Part shown: in pieces, positions 40,779-48,062 of the stretch | Layout: the number at the start of each line of letters is the position of its first letter | How positions within the stretch are numbered: position 1 is the stretch's first letter | NCBI RefSeq assembly: GCF_022815725.1 | Contig: NZ_JALGRF010000013.1 | Location: 62,001 to 126,000 of the forward strand | DNA: 64,000 bases | Reading direction: 5' to 3' | Source: Streptomyces sp. APSN-46.1 | Lineage (GTDB): Bacteria > Actinomycetota > Actinomycetes > Streptomycetales > Streptomycetaceae | Position numbers and translations under genes: made by a program | Notes under the pieces: model-generated | Told to the model about the DNA's origin: nothing | What the model saw: only the letters and a program-made list of their open reading frames with translations | Databases searched by the model: none

Positions 40779-40853
40779 TCAGGCGTTGGGACGCTTGCCG
40801 TGGTTCGCCTTCTTCTTCTTGCGGGCTCGCTTCTTGTTGCCGCGCTTCGCCAT
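40779..40853 (-). CDS. Ribosomal protein bL37 (24-residue basic peptide)
   Basis: A 24-codon gene, too short for most gene finders: starts MAKRGNKKRARKKKK and ends in NHGKRPNA. The highly basic composition and the conserved end match the small actinobacterial large-subunit protein bL37 known from mycobacterial ribosome structures. ATG 40853 with a GGGAG ribosome binding site 7 nt upstream. It sits alone between meaB and the MarR gene. I am confident it is translated; the bL37 name is from recalled sequence similarity. Confidence 0.85.
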   Translation of the reverse strand: MAKRGNKKRARKKKKANHGKRPNA

Positions 40854-40971
40854 GACGCACTCCCTTATATGGGGACACTCCGGGCGTTGATCAGTCTATG
40901 GTCGCCCCGAAGGCTCCGCATCAGGGTCCGCACATGGTCCGTGTCAGGGTTCCGCGTCGACAGGGGTCGGG

Positions 40972-41457
40972 TCAGGCCTTGCCGCGGGTGTCCCGGAGGT
41001 GGTCCGCCACCGGGCTCAGGGACTCCCGCAGCGCCGCCAGGGCCTCCGGGGACAGCAGGTCGATGAAGTGCCGGCGGACGGACGCCACGTGGTGCGGGGC
41101 GACCTTCCGCATGAGGTCCATGCCCTCGTCGGTGAGCACCGCGAACAGGCCGCGACGGTCGGACTCGCAGCTCATGCGGCGGACGAGGCCCGCCGCTTCC
41201 ATGCGGGTGATCTGGTGGGACAGCCGGCTCTTGGACTGCAGCGTCGACGTCGCGAGGTCGCTCATCCGCATCCGGAGTCCCTCGGACTCCGAGAGGTTCA
41301 CGAGGATCTCGTAGTCGTTGTTGGTGAGTCCGAAGGGCTGGAGATCCTTTTCCAGCTGGTGCATCAGCAGTCTGCTGACGTCCAGGTGGGTGCGCCAGGC
41401 GCACTGTTCCGCGTCGGTCAGCCAGCGCGTGGCCGTCTCGGTCTCCATGGTCTCCAT
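40972..41457 (-). CDS. absC: MarR family regulator, probable AbsC
   Basis: A 161-residue winged-helix MarR protein: dimerisation helices at both ends, recognition helix in MSDLATSTLQSKSRLSHQITRME, wing ESDRRGLFAVLTDEG. Gene order (two genes after meaB, before three AIM24 genes, eight genes before the second MarR and icmA) matches the place of SCO5405 (AbsC), a pleiotropic, zinc-responsive regulator of antibiotic production, and length from the second Met is 158 residues. The identification as AbsC is from synteny by memory and is less sure than the family. The ATG at 41457 has a leaderless promoter (41464-41493). Confidence 0.8.
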   Translation of the reverse strand: METMETETATRWLTDAEQCAWRTHLDVSRLLMHQLEKDLQPFGLTNNDYEILVNLSESEGLRMRMSDLATSTLQSKSRLSHQITRMEAAGLVRRMSCESDRRGLFAVLTDEGMDLMRKVAPHHVASVRRHFIDLLSPEALAALRESLSPVADHLRDTRGKA

Positions 41458-41463
41458 GAATGA

Positions 41464-41493
41464 ACTCTACCTAAGAAGTTGAATGACGTACAA
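41464..41493 (-). promoter_or_regulatory. Leaderless promoter of the MarR gene
   Basis: On the minus strand TTGTAC (41493-41488), 18-nt spacer, TAGAGT (41469-41464), then 6 nt to the ATG at 41457. The spacer contains CAACTTCTTAGG, an AACT/AGTT-type imperfect palindrome, a possible autoregulatory site. Confidence 0.6.
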
Positions 41494-41531
41494 AATAGGA
41501 TCTACGGACTGAGCTGCTGAGTCATGGGCGC

Positions 41532-42332
41532 TCACAGGCCGAAACGCCGCTGGAGATCACCCAGCTGTCCCGGCATCCGGGGAACGCCCAGCTGACCGAG
41601 CGGCCCCTGCCCGGGAACCCCCGGCTCCGCACCCGTGCCGACGGCGCCGACCGCCTGCTCCGCCATCAGCGTCTCCGAGGACTGGAGCAGGACCGTGCCC
41701 GCTCCCACGAACTCGAACTGGTGCTCCTCGCCCGAGGCGCCGCCGATGCCCGTCAGCGAGCGCAGGCCGCCCATCACCCCCGACATGTAGCCGTGGTCGT
41801 AGTGGTGGCACGGCGAGGGGCAGTCGGCCCAGCCCACCAGCGCCTGCGGGTCCACCCGCAGCGGCGGCTCCATGAACACCACCGGACCGTTGGACGCCGC
41901 CACGAACTTCCCGGTTCCGATCAGCGTCAGGAAGCCCGGGACGATCGACTGCTTCAGCGCCAGTGTGGGCTGGTAGGCGAGCAGGTTGCCCGACCGGATC
42001 GTCAGGTTTCCGTTGTCCAGGTCGTACGAGTTCACATCGAACGCGCGGTCGGCGAGCAGCATCTTGCCCTGCCCCTCGGCCACCACCCAGTCGCTGGCGT
42101 GCAGCGGCGAGTGGAAGCTGGTGCGCAGCAGCCGGTCGAAGCGGCCGTTGCCGATGCCGTTGAACTCGATGCGCCCGTAGTACGAGATCATCTTGCCCTT
42201 CTGCAGGAACCACTGGCTCCCCTTGAGCTCCACGCAGAAGGTGTACGGGTTCACGTTGTCGTCGGAGGGCAGGGAGTACGGGTCGAAGACGGTCGGACCG
42301 CCGGGTCCGCCCGTCACGGGACCAAAGTTCAC
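41532..42332 (-). CDS. AIM24 family protein, third of three
   Basis: A 266-residue AIM24/DUF124 protein with a double beta-helix-like core made of repeated Gly-rich hairpins (LLADRAFDVNSYDLDNGNLTIRSGNLLAYQP; GTGKFVAASNGPVVFMEPPLRVDPQALVGWADCP). It is longer than its two upstream paralogues and has a Gly/Pro-rich C-terminal tail. A CPSPCHHYDHGY segment (Cys-x3-Cys-His-His) looks like a possible metal site and is absent from the other two. Start ATG 42332 overlaps the previous stop by 4 bp. Function in bacteria is unknown; the mitochondrial homologue Aim24 affects cristae organisation. Confidence 0.88.
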   Translation of the reverse strand: MNFGPVTGGPGGPTVFDPYSLPSDDNVNPYTFCVELKGSQWFLQKGKMISYYGRIEFNGIGNGRFDRLLRTSFHSPLHASDWVVAEGQGKMLLADRAFDVNSYDLDNGNLTIRSGNLLAYQPTLALKQSIVPGFLTLIGTGKFVAASNGPVVFMEPPLRVDPQALVGWADCPSPCHHYDHGYMSGVMGGLRSLTGIGGASGEEHQFEFVGAGTVLLQSSETLMAEQAVGAVGTGAEPGVPGQGPLGQLGVPRMPGQLGDLQRRFGL

Positions 42333-42979
42333 AGCTTTTCCTCCGAGGCCTGCACGTATACGGCGCCCTGGCCGGACAGCTCCAGCTGGAACGCCTCACC
42401 GGAACCGCGTCCCACCATGTCCCGCCAGCCGAGCGCGGCGGACAGCTTGTTGCGTACCTCGCCGTGGTGGGCGACGTACGCCTGCGGGTCCACGTGGACC
42501 GGGCGCTGGGGGGTGATGGGGAGTTCGATGACCCCGCCGTGGGCCATCACGGCGACCGAGCCGTGGCCCTTGAGGGTGGTGGTGAACAGGCCCTGGCCGG
42601 TCACCTGGCCGCGCACCATGCCCATGACACCGCCCTGCGAGCCCATGAACATCGTGCCCTGCTGGAGCGTGCCGTCGAAGGCCAGCAGCCGGTCGGCCTC
42701 CACGTAGAGCGTCTCCCCGGTCAGGTTGATGACCTGGATGTGGTGGCCGCCGTGGCCGAACATCACGGTGCCGCTGCCCTCGACCGTCATCAGCGGGACC
42801 TGCTCGTTCGCCACCCGGCGCCCGATCATGCTCATCACCCCGCCCTGACCGCCTGTCAGGCTCGGGGTGAAGGAGACCTCGCCGCGGTACGCGAGCATCG
42901 CGCCGCGCTGGCTGTACATCTTCTGCCCCGGAATCACCTGGGCCTCGACCATCTTCGAATTGATCTCGCGGAACGGCAT
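42329..42979 (-). CDS. AIM24 family protein, second of three
   Basis: A 216-residue AIM24 protein (MPFREINSKMVEAQVIPGQKM ... LYVEADRLLAFDGTL ... QGLFTTTLKGHGSVAVMAHGG ... FQLELSGQGAVYVQASEE). It shares with the first member the hairpin GLFTT(T)L(K/E)G.G and the ending FQ(L/I)....G.VYVQ.SE, so they are tandem duplicates. No signal peptide or membrane helix. Start ATG 42979 overlaps the stop of the first gene by 1 codon (ATGA), so all three are translationally coupled. Confidence 0.9.
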   Translation of the reverse strand: MPFREINSKMVEAQVIPGQKMYSQRGAMLAYRGEVSFTPSLTGGQGGVMSMIGRRVANEQVPLMTVEGSGTVMFGHGGHHIQVINLTGETLYVEADRLLAFDGTLQQGTMFMGSQGGVMGMVRGQVTGQGLFTTTLKGHGSVAVMAHGGVIELPITPQRPVHVDPQAYVAHHGEVRNKLSAALGWRDMVGRGSGEAFQLELSGQGAVYVQASEEKL

Positions 42980-43617
42980 CAGACGTCGCCCCCGATGGTG
43001 TTGCGCTCGCTGGGCTGCACGTACACCAGGCCTTCGCCCTCGAAGCGGATCTGGAACGCCTCGCCGGAACCCTCGCCGATCAGCGTGCGGAAATTCACGC
43101 CCGACTGGAAGGACTGCTGGAGGTTGCCGGTGTGCGCGATGTACGCCCCCGGGTCGACGGAGAGCGGGTACTGGGCGCTGACGCGCAGTACCACCGCGGG
43201 GCCGTCGGACATGATCGCCGCCTGCCCGGTGCCCTCGACGGTCGTGGTGAACAGGCCGTTGCCCGTCGCCCCGCCGCGCAGGCCGGTGAAGGTGGTGCCG
43301 GTGCGCAGTCCGGCGTCGGTGCACAGCAGGTTGCTGGACTCCACGTAGAGCTTCTCGCCGCGCAGATCGACCAGATTGATCTCACTCGCGCGGTCGGCGA
43401 AGAAGCAGGTGCCGTGCCCCTGCACTTCCATCACGGTCATCTGTTCGCCGGTCAGCCGGCGGGTCACCATGCCGCGGAGGCCTTCGCCACCGCCGGTCAT
43501 CTTCTTGAAGGCCATCTGACCGTCGTACGCGACCATGGAGCCGTTTTTCGCTTTCACGGCATCCCCGGTCAGGTCGACGGCGAGCACCTTGCTGCCATTA
43601 AGTCGGAACTGAGCCAC
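42979..43617 (-). CDS. AIM24 family protein, first of three
   Basis: A 212-residue AIM24 protein (MAQFRLNGSKVLAVDLTGDAV ... KLYVESSNLLCTDAGL ... GLFTTTVEGTGQAAIMSDGPAV ... LVYVQPSE). First gene of the three-gene operon. The GTG at 43617 has TAACGT (43629-43624, minus strand) 6 nt upstream and no ribosome binding site, so the operon mRNA is probably leaderless. Function unknown; the gene triplet next to a MarR regulator suggests a shared role, perhaps at the membrane surface. Confidence 0.9.
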   Translation of the reverse strand: MAQFRLNGSKVLAVDLTGDAVKAKNGSMVAYDGQMAFKKMTGGGEGLRGMVTRRLTGEQMTVMEVQGHGTCFFADRASEINLVDLRGEKLYVESSNLLCTDAGLRTGTTFTGLRGGATGNGLFTTTVEGTGQAAIMSDGPAVVLRVSAQYPLSVDPGAYIAHTGNLQQSFQSGVNFRTLIGEGSGEAFQIRFEGEGLVYVQPSERNTIGGDV

Positions 43618-43810
43618 GGGATGACGTTATCGGCAGCGGGCGAACCCGAACAGAGCAGCGTGGCCGATATGCGCCACACTCGGGCGCGAACGGGCACGAA
43701 CGGGCACGGACGGGCGGACGCGGCAGCGGCGACCGGGACCCGGGTCAAGATCCCGCAAAGCGGCTGAGACACTGGAACGGACCTCCAGCCCCCCGTCCCG
43801 AAGGTTCCAC

Positions 43811-44158
43811 GTGGACATCAAGACCGCCTCCGCCCTGCACCGGCTGCGCCTCGTCTCCGTTCCGGAGGCGCTCTCCTTCCCGGCCCTGCTGATCTTCGGT
43901 TCGCTGCTGAGCCGGATCTCCGACGTCGACTACCTGATGATGCCGCTCGGCGCCCTGCACGGGATCCTGTTCCTCATCTACACGGTCTTCCTGCTGGATG
44001 TCTGGAACAAGGCCAAGTGGCCGCTGAAGAAGGCCGCCCTGTTCTTCGGGCTGGCGCTGCTGCCCTTCGGCGGCCTCTACGGCGACAAGCTGCTCAAGCG
44101 CGAGGAGGCGGACAGCGTCATCGCGGCCCGCGTCGCGCGCGAGGCGGCCGACGCGTGA
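43811..44158 (+). CDS. DUF3817 domain membrane protein (copy 1)
   Basis: A 115-residue integral membrane protein with three hydrophobic segments (about 13-33, 43-65, 72-90). The DUF3817 features [47 protein letters not shown] and a basic C-terminal tail are visible; the same pattern is in the gene at 47658. Start GTG 43811 with GAAGG 8-12 nt upstream. Its stop overlaps the next start (GTGA). Function unknown. Upstream, 43680-43720 has a short CGAACGGGCA-type repeat. Confidence 0.88.
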   Translation: MDIKTASALHRLRLVSVPEALSFPALLIFGSLLSRISDVDYLMMPLGALHGILFLIYTVFLLDVWNKAKWPLKKAALFFGLALLPFGGLYGDKLLKREEADSVIAARVAREAADA

Positions 44159-44451
44159 TCGTCGCCTTCTCGGTGACCCCGCTGGGTGTCGGCGAGGAGG
44201 TCGGCGAGTACGTGGCCGACGCGGTCCGCGTCGTCCGCGAGTCCGGCCTCCCGAACCGCACCGACGCCATGTTCACCACCGTCGAGGGTGAGTGGGACGA
44301 GGTGATGGATGTGGTCAAGCGCGCGGTCGCCGCCGTGGAGGAGCGCGCGCCGCGGGTCTCGTTCGTCCTCAAGGCCGATATCCGCCCCGGCGTCTCGGAC
44401 GGCATGACCTCCAAGATCGAGACGGTCGAGCGGCACCTCGCCGGCGGCTGA
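44155..44451 (+). CDS. MTH1187 family thiamine-binding protein
   Basis: A 98-residue ferredoxin-like fold protein of the MTH1187/YkoF-like group ([35 protein letters not shown]...[35 protein letters not shown] in outline). Relatives bind thiamine or a similar cationic ligand. The GTG at 44155 overlaps the DUF3817 stop by 4 bp, so the pair is coupled and a link between the membrane protein and thiamine or a related ligand is possible but unproven. Confidence 0.85.
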   Translation: MIVAFSVTPLGVGEEVGEYVADAVRVVRESGLPNRTDAMFTTVEGEWDEVMDVVKRAVAAVEERAPRVSFVLKADIRPGVSDGMTSKIETVERHLAGG

Positions 44452-44480
44452 GCACCGCGGCGGCAGCCGGGCCATCGTCC

Positions 44481-44497
44481 CATGACGGACCGTCATG
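44481..44497. promoter_or_regulatory. 17-nt palindrome between convergent genes
   Basis: CATGACGG-A-CCGTCATG, a perfect palindrome. Because both neighbouring genes point towards it, it may be a weak terminator or a stray operator; no T-run follows. Confidence 0.4.
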
Positions 44498-44592
44498 TTC
44501 GCCGCTCGTCACCTGCACCGTTCGCCACCTGCGCCTCGCGTCACGCGCGCCGGCGTCCGGCCCGCCCCGCCCGACGGCCCGCGGCGACGCCC

Positions 44593-45625
44593 CTAACCCT
44601 CCTGGGGTGTGGTGCCCGTGGTCAGGGCGATGGCCAGTGGGGTGCGCTCGTAGTGGATCTGGTGGCCGTGTCGGGCCGAGATGAGCAGGCCCGCCGCGGC
44701 CAAGGTCTTGAGGTGGGCCGACACCGTGGACGGGGCCAGGCCCAGGCGGTGGGCGAGCGCGGTGGTGGAGGCGGGTTCGGTCAGGGCGCACAGCACGTCG
44801 GCGCGGGCCCGGCCGAGCAGCCTGGCCAGCGCGTCGGGCGCCGGTCCGGCCGAGGCCGTCCACAGCGCGCCGATGCCCCGCGCCGGGTACACCAGCGTCG
44901 GCTGCCAGGGCGGGTCGTAGCCGCCGACCACCTCCGGCCAGACGAACGCGCTCGGCATCAGCAGCAGGCCCTGCCCGTCGAGGTCGCGGTCGTGGTGACT
45001 GCGGCGCCGGATGGTGAGGGTGCCGCCGGACCACCGGAGGTCCGGGTGGAGGCCGTCGAACAGCGCCTCCAGCCCGCCCGCCGCCAGCCGCCGCGAGTGG
45101 AACAGGATGTCCGCCTCCAGCAGCGCCCGCAGCCGAGTCCAGTGCGGGGCGATCAGGGCGGCCCAGGCCTGCTCGTACAGATCGGCCAACTCCCGTACCG
45201 CACGCCCAGGATCCGCGAGCATCCGCCGCCCCATGGCGCTCTCCAGGGCGCCCGGGGTGGCGGCGAGGGAGCGGCGGAGGTCCTCCCGTACCGCCTTCGG
45301 ATCGGCGGCGGAGGCGTCGCGCACCCGCGTCAGCTCCTCCTCCAAGGTGACGGAGGGGCCGAGCGGCGGCGGGCTCAGGAAGTCCGGGTTGTGGCCGCTG
45401 CGCTGGGGGCACCTCCCGGCGGTAGCTGGGGGACATCAGCAGCCACAGCGGACGCAGGTCCAGCCCGTCGGCGGCCGCCCTGATCCGCCGCAGCCACGGC
45501 AGGTGGTACGCCTGCCGGTCCGGCCGTTGCAGGGTCCGCACCGCCTCCTGGGTCTCCCAGCGCGGGGAGATCGAGAACCGGCAGCGGAGCAGGTCACTCG
45601 GCCCGAAGCGGAAGTGGAATGCCAT
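44593..45625 (-). pseudogene. ArsR-type winged-helix regulator, frameshifted by a 31-nt insertion
   Basis: The N-terminal part (from ATG 45625) reads MAFHFRFGPSDLLRCRFSIS and continues to LDLRPLWLLM; the C-terminal part, in another frame, reads RSGHNPDFLSPPPLGP, then EEELTRVRD... to the winged helix ASTTALAHRLGLAPSTVSAHLKTL and the stop at 44593. Together they give the normal layout of this Streptomyces DUF5937-like/ArsR family (about 330 residues). At 45403-45433 a 31-nt segment shifts the frame. A product initiated downstream (TTG 45345, 250 residues) would keep the DNA-binding domain. It is divergent from the MFS gene it probably regulated. Confidence 0.78.
45403..45433 (-). repeat. Short inserted repeat that breaks the ArsR-type gene
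   Basis: Plus-strand sequence CTGGGGGCACCTCCCGGCGG continuing TAGCTGGGGGA. By memory this GGGGGCACCTCCC..GGTAGCTGGGGG pattern is scattered in Streptomyces genomes as a short dispersed element. Its length (31) is not a multiple of three. Confidence 0.6.
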
Positions 45626-45657
45626 CAGCCCCCCTGCCTGTGTCGGCCTTCCCGTGG

Positions 45658-45699
45658 GTCGGACGTGTGTCGGACACGGGCCGATGGGTGTCGGACGTG
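45658..45699. promoter_or_regulatory. Repeats in the divergent ArsR-MFS promoter region
   Basis: A direct repeat GTCGGACGTG occurs at 45658-45667 and 45690-45699, and a palindrome GTGTC-G-GACAC at 45667-45677 lies between. The 131-bp gap separates the regulator and efflux genes, so this is a likely operator. Confidence 0.5.
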
Positions 45700-45756
45700 A
45701 TTCGGGCTCAGGCGAATCTCTGTCGGGCCCACCGTAGCCCGCCCAGGGTGTTCCGC

Positions 45757-47028
45757 ATGGCAACCGTCAACCAGGCCCCGCCCGGCGCACCCGCCGGAGG
45801 CTACCGCTCCGTCTTCCGCGTCCGGGAGTTCCGGGCCGTCTTCGCCGCGCACCTGATGTCCGTCCTCGGTGTCGTCATCGCCGAGATCGCCCTCACCGTC
45901 CTCGTCTACCGGCTCACCGGCTCGCCCCTGATGAGCGCGCTCACCTTCGCCCTCGGCTTCCTCCCGTACGCCCTCGGCGGCACCCTGCTCGCCGGGGTCG
46001 CCGACCGGTACCCCGCCCGGCGGGTGCTCGTCGCCTGCGACCTGCTCTGCGCCGCCTGCGCCGCCGCCATGGTCCTGCCGGGCACGCCGGTCGCGGTGAT
46101 CCTCGTACTCCGCTGCGCCATGGCCTTCGTCGCGCCGCTGTTCCAGGGCACCCGCAGCGCCTCCCTCGCCGACATCCTCGGCTCCGGCGCCGCCTTCGTG
46201 CTTGGTCGCTCGCTGCTGCGCATGGTGGCCCAGAGTGCCCAGCTCATCGGCTTCGGGCTCGGCGGGCTGCTGCTCACCGTCCTCGCCCCGCGCGGGGCGC
46301 TCGCGCTGACCGCCGCAGGATTCCTCGGCTCGGCGCTGCTGCTGCGCCTCGGCACCCGGGCCCGGCCCGCCCGGGCGGGCGCGGCGGCCGCCCGTACGTC
46401 CGCGCTCGCGGGTCTGCGGGCCGTGCTCGGGGACCGCCGGGTGCGGGCGCTGACCCTGCTGTTCTGGCTGCCGCCCTGCTTCGTCGTCGTACCGGAGGCG
46501 TTGCTCGCCCCGTACGCCGACGGCATCGGCGCCGGCACCGCCGCGCTCGGGCTGCTGATATGCGCGCAGCCCGTCGGCGCCGTCGCGGGGGAACTCTGGG
46601 CGGGCGCGGGACTCACCGCCCGAACGCGTTCCCGGGTCGTGGTGCCGCTCGCCGTCGCCGGGCCGCTGCCGCTGCTCGTCTACGCCGTCCGGCCGGGGGT
46701 GCCGGTCCTCCTCGGCGCGCTGCTGCTGGCGGGGCTGGCCCACGCGTACACCCTCGGGCTCGATCAGATGTGGGTGGACGCCGTCCCCGAGGAGCTGCGC
46801 GGCCGGGCGATGACCCTGCTCAGTACCGGTCTGATGACCTTCCAGGGCGTCGGCATGGCCCTGGCGGGCCTCGCCGCCGAGTTCGTCCCCGTCCACGTGG
46901 TCGTCACGGCGGCCGCGCTGCTCGGCGCGGCGGTCACCGCGCTGCTGTTCGCCGAACTGCGGCTGGCGGACCGCGCGGCCCCGCGGCCGCGCGGGCCGAG
47001 GAGTGAGACAGGGGTGTCCACCAAATGA
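45757..47028 (+). CDS. MFS transporter
   Basis: A 423-residue major facilitator of the drug-efflux-like type with 11-12 membrane segments (FRAVFAAHLMSVLGVVIAEIALTVLVY; SALTFALGFLPYALGGTLLAGVADRYPARRVLV contains the A-motif variant G-x-x-ADR-x-x-x-RR between helices 2 and 3). The ATG at 45757 is chosen; GTG 45748 is an alternative three codons upstream. It is divergent from the ArsR-type gene, and the MarR gene follows 21 bp after its stop. Substrate unknown. Confidence 0.9.
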   Translation: MATVNQAPPGAPAGGYRSVFRVREFRAVFAAHLMSVLGVVIAEIALTVLVYRLTGSPLMSALTFALGFLPYALGGTLLAGVADRYPARRVLVACDLLCAACAAAMVLPGTPVAVILVLRCAMAFVAPLFQGTRSASLADILGSGAAFVLGRSLLRMVAQSAQLIGFGLGGLLLTVLAPRGALALTAAGFLGSALLLRLGTRARPARAGAAAARTSALAGLRAVLGDRRVRALTLLFWLPPCFVVVPEALLAPYADGIGAGTAALGLLICAQPVGAVAGELWAGAGLTARTRSRVVVPLAVAGPLPLLVYAVRPGVPVLLGALLLAGLAHAYTLGLDQMWVDAVPEELRGRAMTLLSTGLMTFQGVGMALAGLAAEFVPVHVVVTAAALLGAAVTALLFAELRLADRAAPRPRGPRSETGVSTK

Positions 47029-47049
47029 CCGCCCGGTAGGGTCTGATGT

Positions 47050-47559
47050 GTGCCCAAGCCGCTCAGCCTCCCCTTCGACCCCATCGCCCGCGCCGACGAA
47101 CTCTGGCGGGAGCGCTGGGGTCCGGTGCCGTCGATGGCCGCCATCACCTCGATCATGCGGGCGCACCAGATCCTGCTCGCCGAGGTCGACGCGGTGGTCA
47201 AGCCGTACGGACTGACCTTCGCGCGGTACGAGGCGCTGGTGCTGCTCACCTTCTCCAAGGCCGGTGAGCTGCCGATGTCGAAGATCGGTGAGCGTCTGAT
47301 GGTGCACCCGACCTCGGTGACGAACACGGTGGACCGGCTGGTGAGGTCCGGCCTGGTCGACAAGCGGCCCAACCCCAACGACGGGCGCGGCACCCTGGCC
47401 TCCATCACGGACAAGGGCCGGGAGGTCGTCGAGGCGGCCACCAAGGACCTGATGGAGATCGACTTCGGCCTCGGCGTGTACGACGACGAGGAGTGCGCCG
47501 AGATCTTCGCCCTCCTGCGGCCCCTGCGGGTGGCCGCCGCCGACTTCGAGGAGAAGTAG
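47050..47559 (+). CDS. MarR family transcriptional regulator
   Basis: A 169-residue winged-helix regulator; long N-terminal extension (LSLPFDPIARADELWRERWG), helix-turn-helix LPMSKIGERLMVHPTSVTNTVDRL, wing NPNDGRGTLASITDKG. The GTG at 47050 follows TAGGGT (47037-47042) by 7 nt without a ribosome binding site, so it is probably leaderless and its promoter lies in the end of the MFS gene. In this gene order it lies just before DUF3817 and icmA and may act on them. Confidence 0.92.
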   Translation: MPKPLSLPFDPIARADELWRERWGPVPSMAAITSIMRAHQILLAEVDAVVKPYGLTFARYEALVLLTFSKAGELPMSKIGERLMVHPTSVTNTVDRLVRSGLVDKRPNPNDGRGTLASITDKGREVVEAATKDLMEIDFGLGVYDDEECAEIFALLRPLRVAAADFEEK

Positions 47560-47657
47560 CGGGGAGAAGTAGCGGGGGGAAGCAGCGAGGAGAAGCAGCC
47601 GGCGTCACCCCGGCCCCTCGTCAAGATCGCGCACATCGGACGGCTAGGCTCGTCCGC

Positions 47658-47987
47658 ATGAAACGAAGCGTGCTGACCCGCTACCGCGTCATGGCCTACG
47701 TGACGGCGGTCATGCTCCTGATCCTCTGCGCCTGCATGGTGGCGAAGTACGGCTTCGACATCGGCGCCGACCTGACCTTCGCGGTCTCGCAGGCGCACGG
47801 TGTGCTGTTCATGGTCTACCTGGTGTTCGCCTTCGACCTGGGCTCGAAGGCGAAGTGGCCCTTCGGCAAGCTCCTGTGGGTGCTGGTGTCGGGGACGATC
47901 CCGCTGGCCGCCTTCTTCGTCGAGCGTACGATCCGCGCCGAGGTCGAGCCGCTGGTCGAGGGCGGCCTGGCCACCGCCAAGGCCTGA
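47658..47987 (+). CDS. DUF3817 domain membrane protein (copy 2)
   Basis: A 109-residue protein with three membrane segments, a shorter relative of the protein at 43811 (FAVSQAHGVLFMVYLVFAFDLGSKAKWPFGKLLWVLVSG). The ATG at 47658 follows TAGGCT (47645-47650) by 7 nt, another leaderless start. A terminator hairpin follows, 9 bp after the stop. Function unknown. Confidence 0.9.
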   Translation: MKRSVLTRYRVMAYVTAVMLLILCACMVAKYGFDIGADLTFAVSQAHGVLFMVYLVFAFDLGSKAKWPFGKLLWVLVSGTIPLAAFFVERTIRAEVEPLVEGGLATAKA

Positions 47988-47996
47988 TTGTTACCG

Positions 47997-48022
47997 CCCC
48001 CGGGGTGACTCCCCGGGGGTTT
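47997..48022 (+). terminator. Intrinsic terminator before icmA
   Basis: CCCCCGGGG (47997-48005), 5-nt loop, CCCCGGGGG (48011-48019), then TTT. It isolates the DUF3817 gene from icmA. Confidence 0.8.
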
Positions 48023-48031
48023 GCCATCGAC

Positions 48032-48055
48032 ATTTACTAGGACGTCCTAGTAAAT
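48032..48055. promoter_or_regulatory. Perfect 24-bp palindrome overlapping the icmA promoter
   Basis: ATTTACTAGGAC (48032-48043) and GTCCTAGTAAAT (48044-48055) are exact reverse complements. A TAAATT box (48051-48056) overlaps the right arm and lies 6 nt before the icmA ATG, so a repressor on this palindrome would block a leaderless icmA promoter. The low GC content stands out from the surroundings. Confidence 0.8.
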
Positions 48056-48062
48056 TTGAAGC

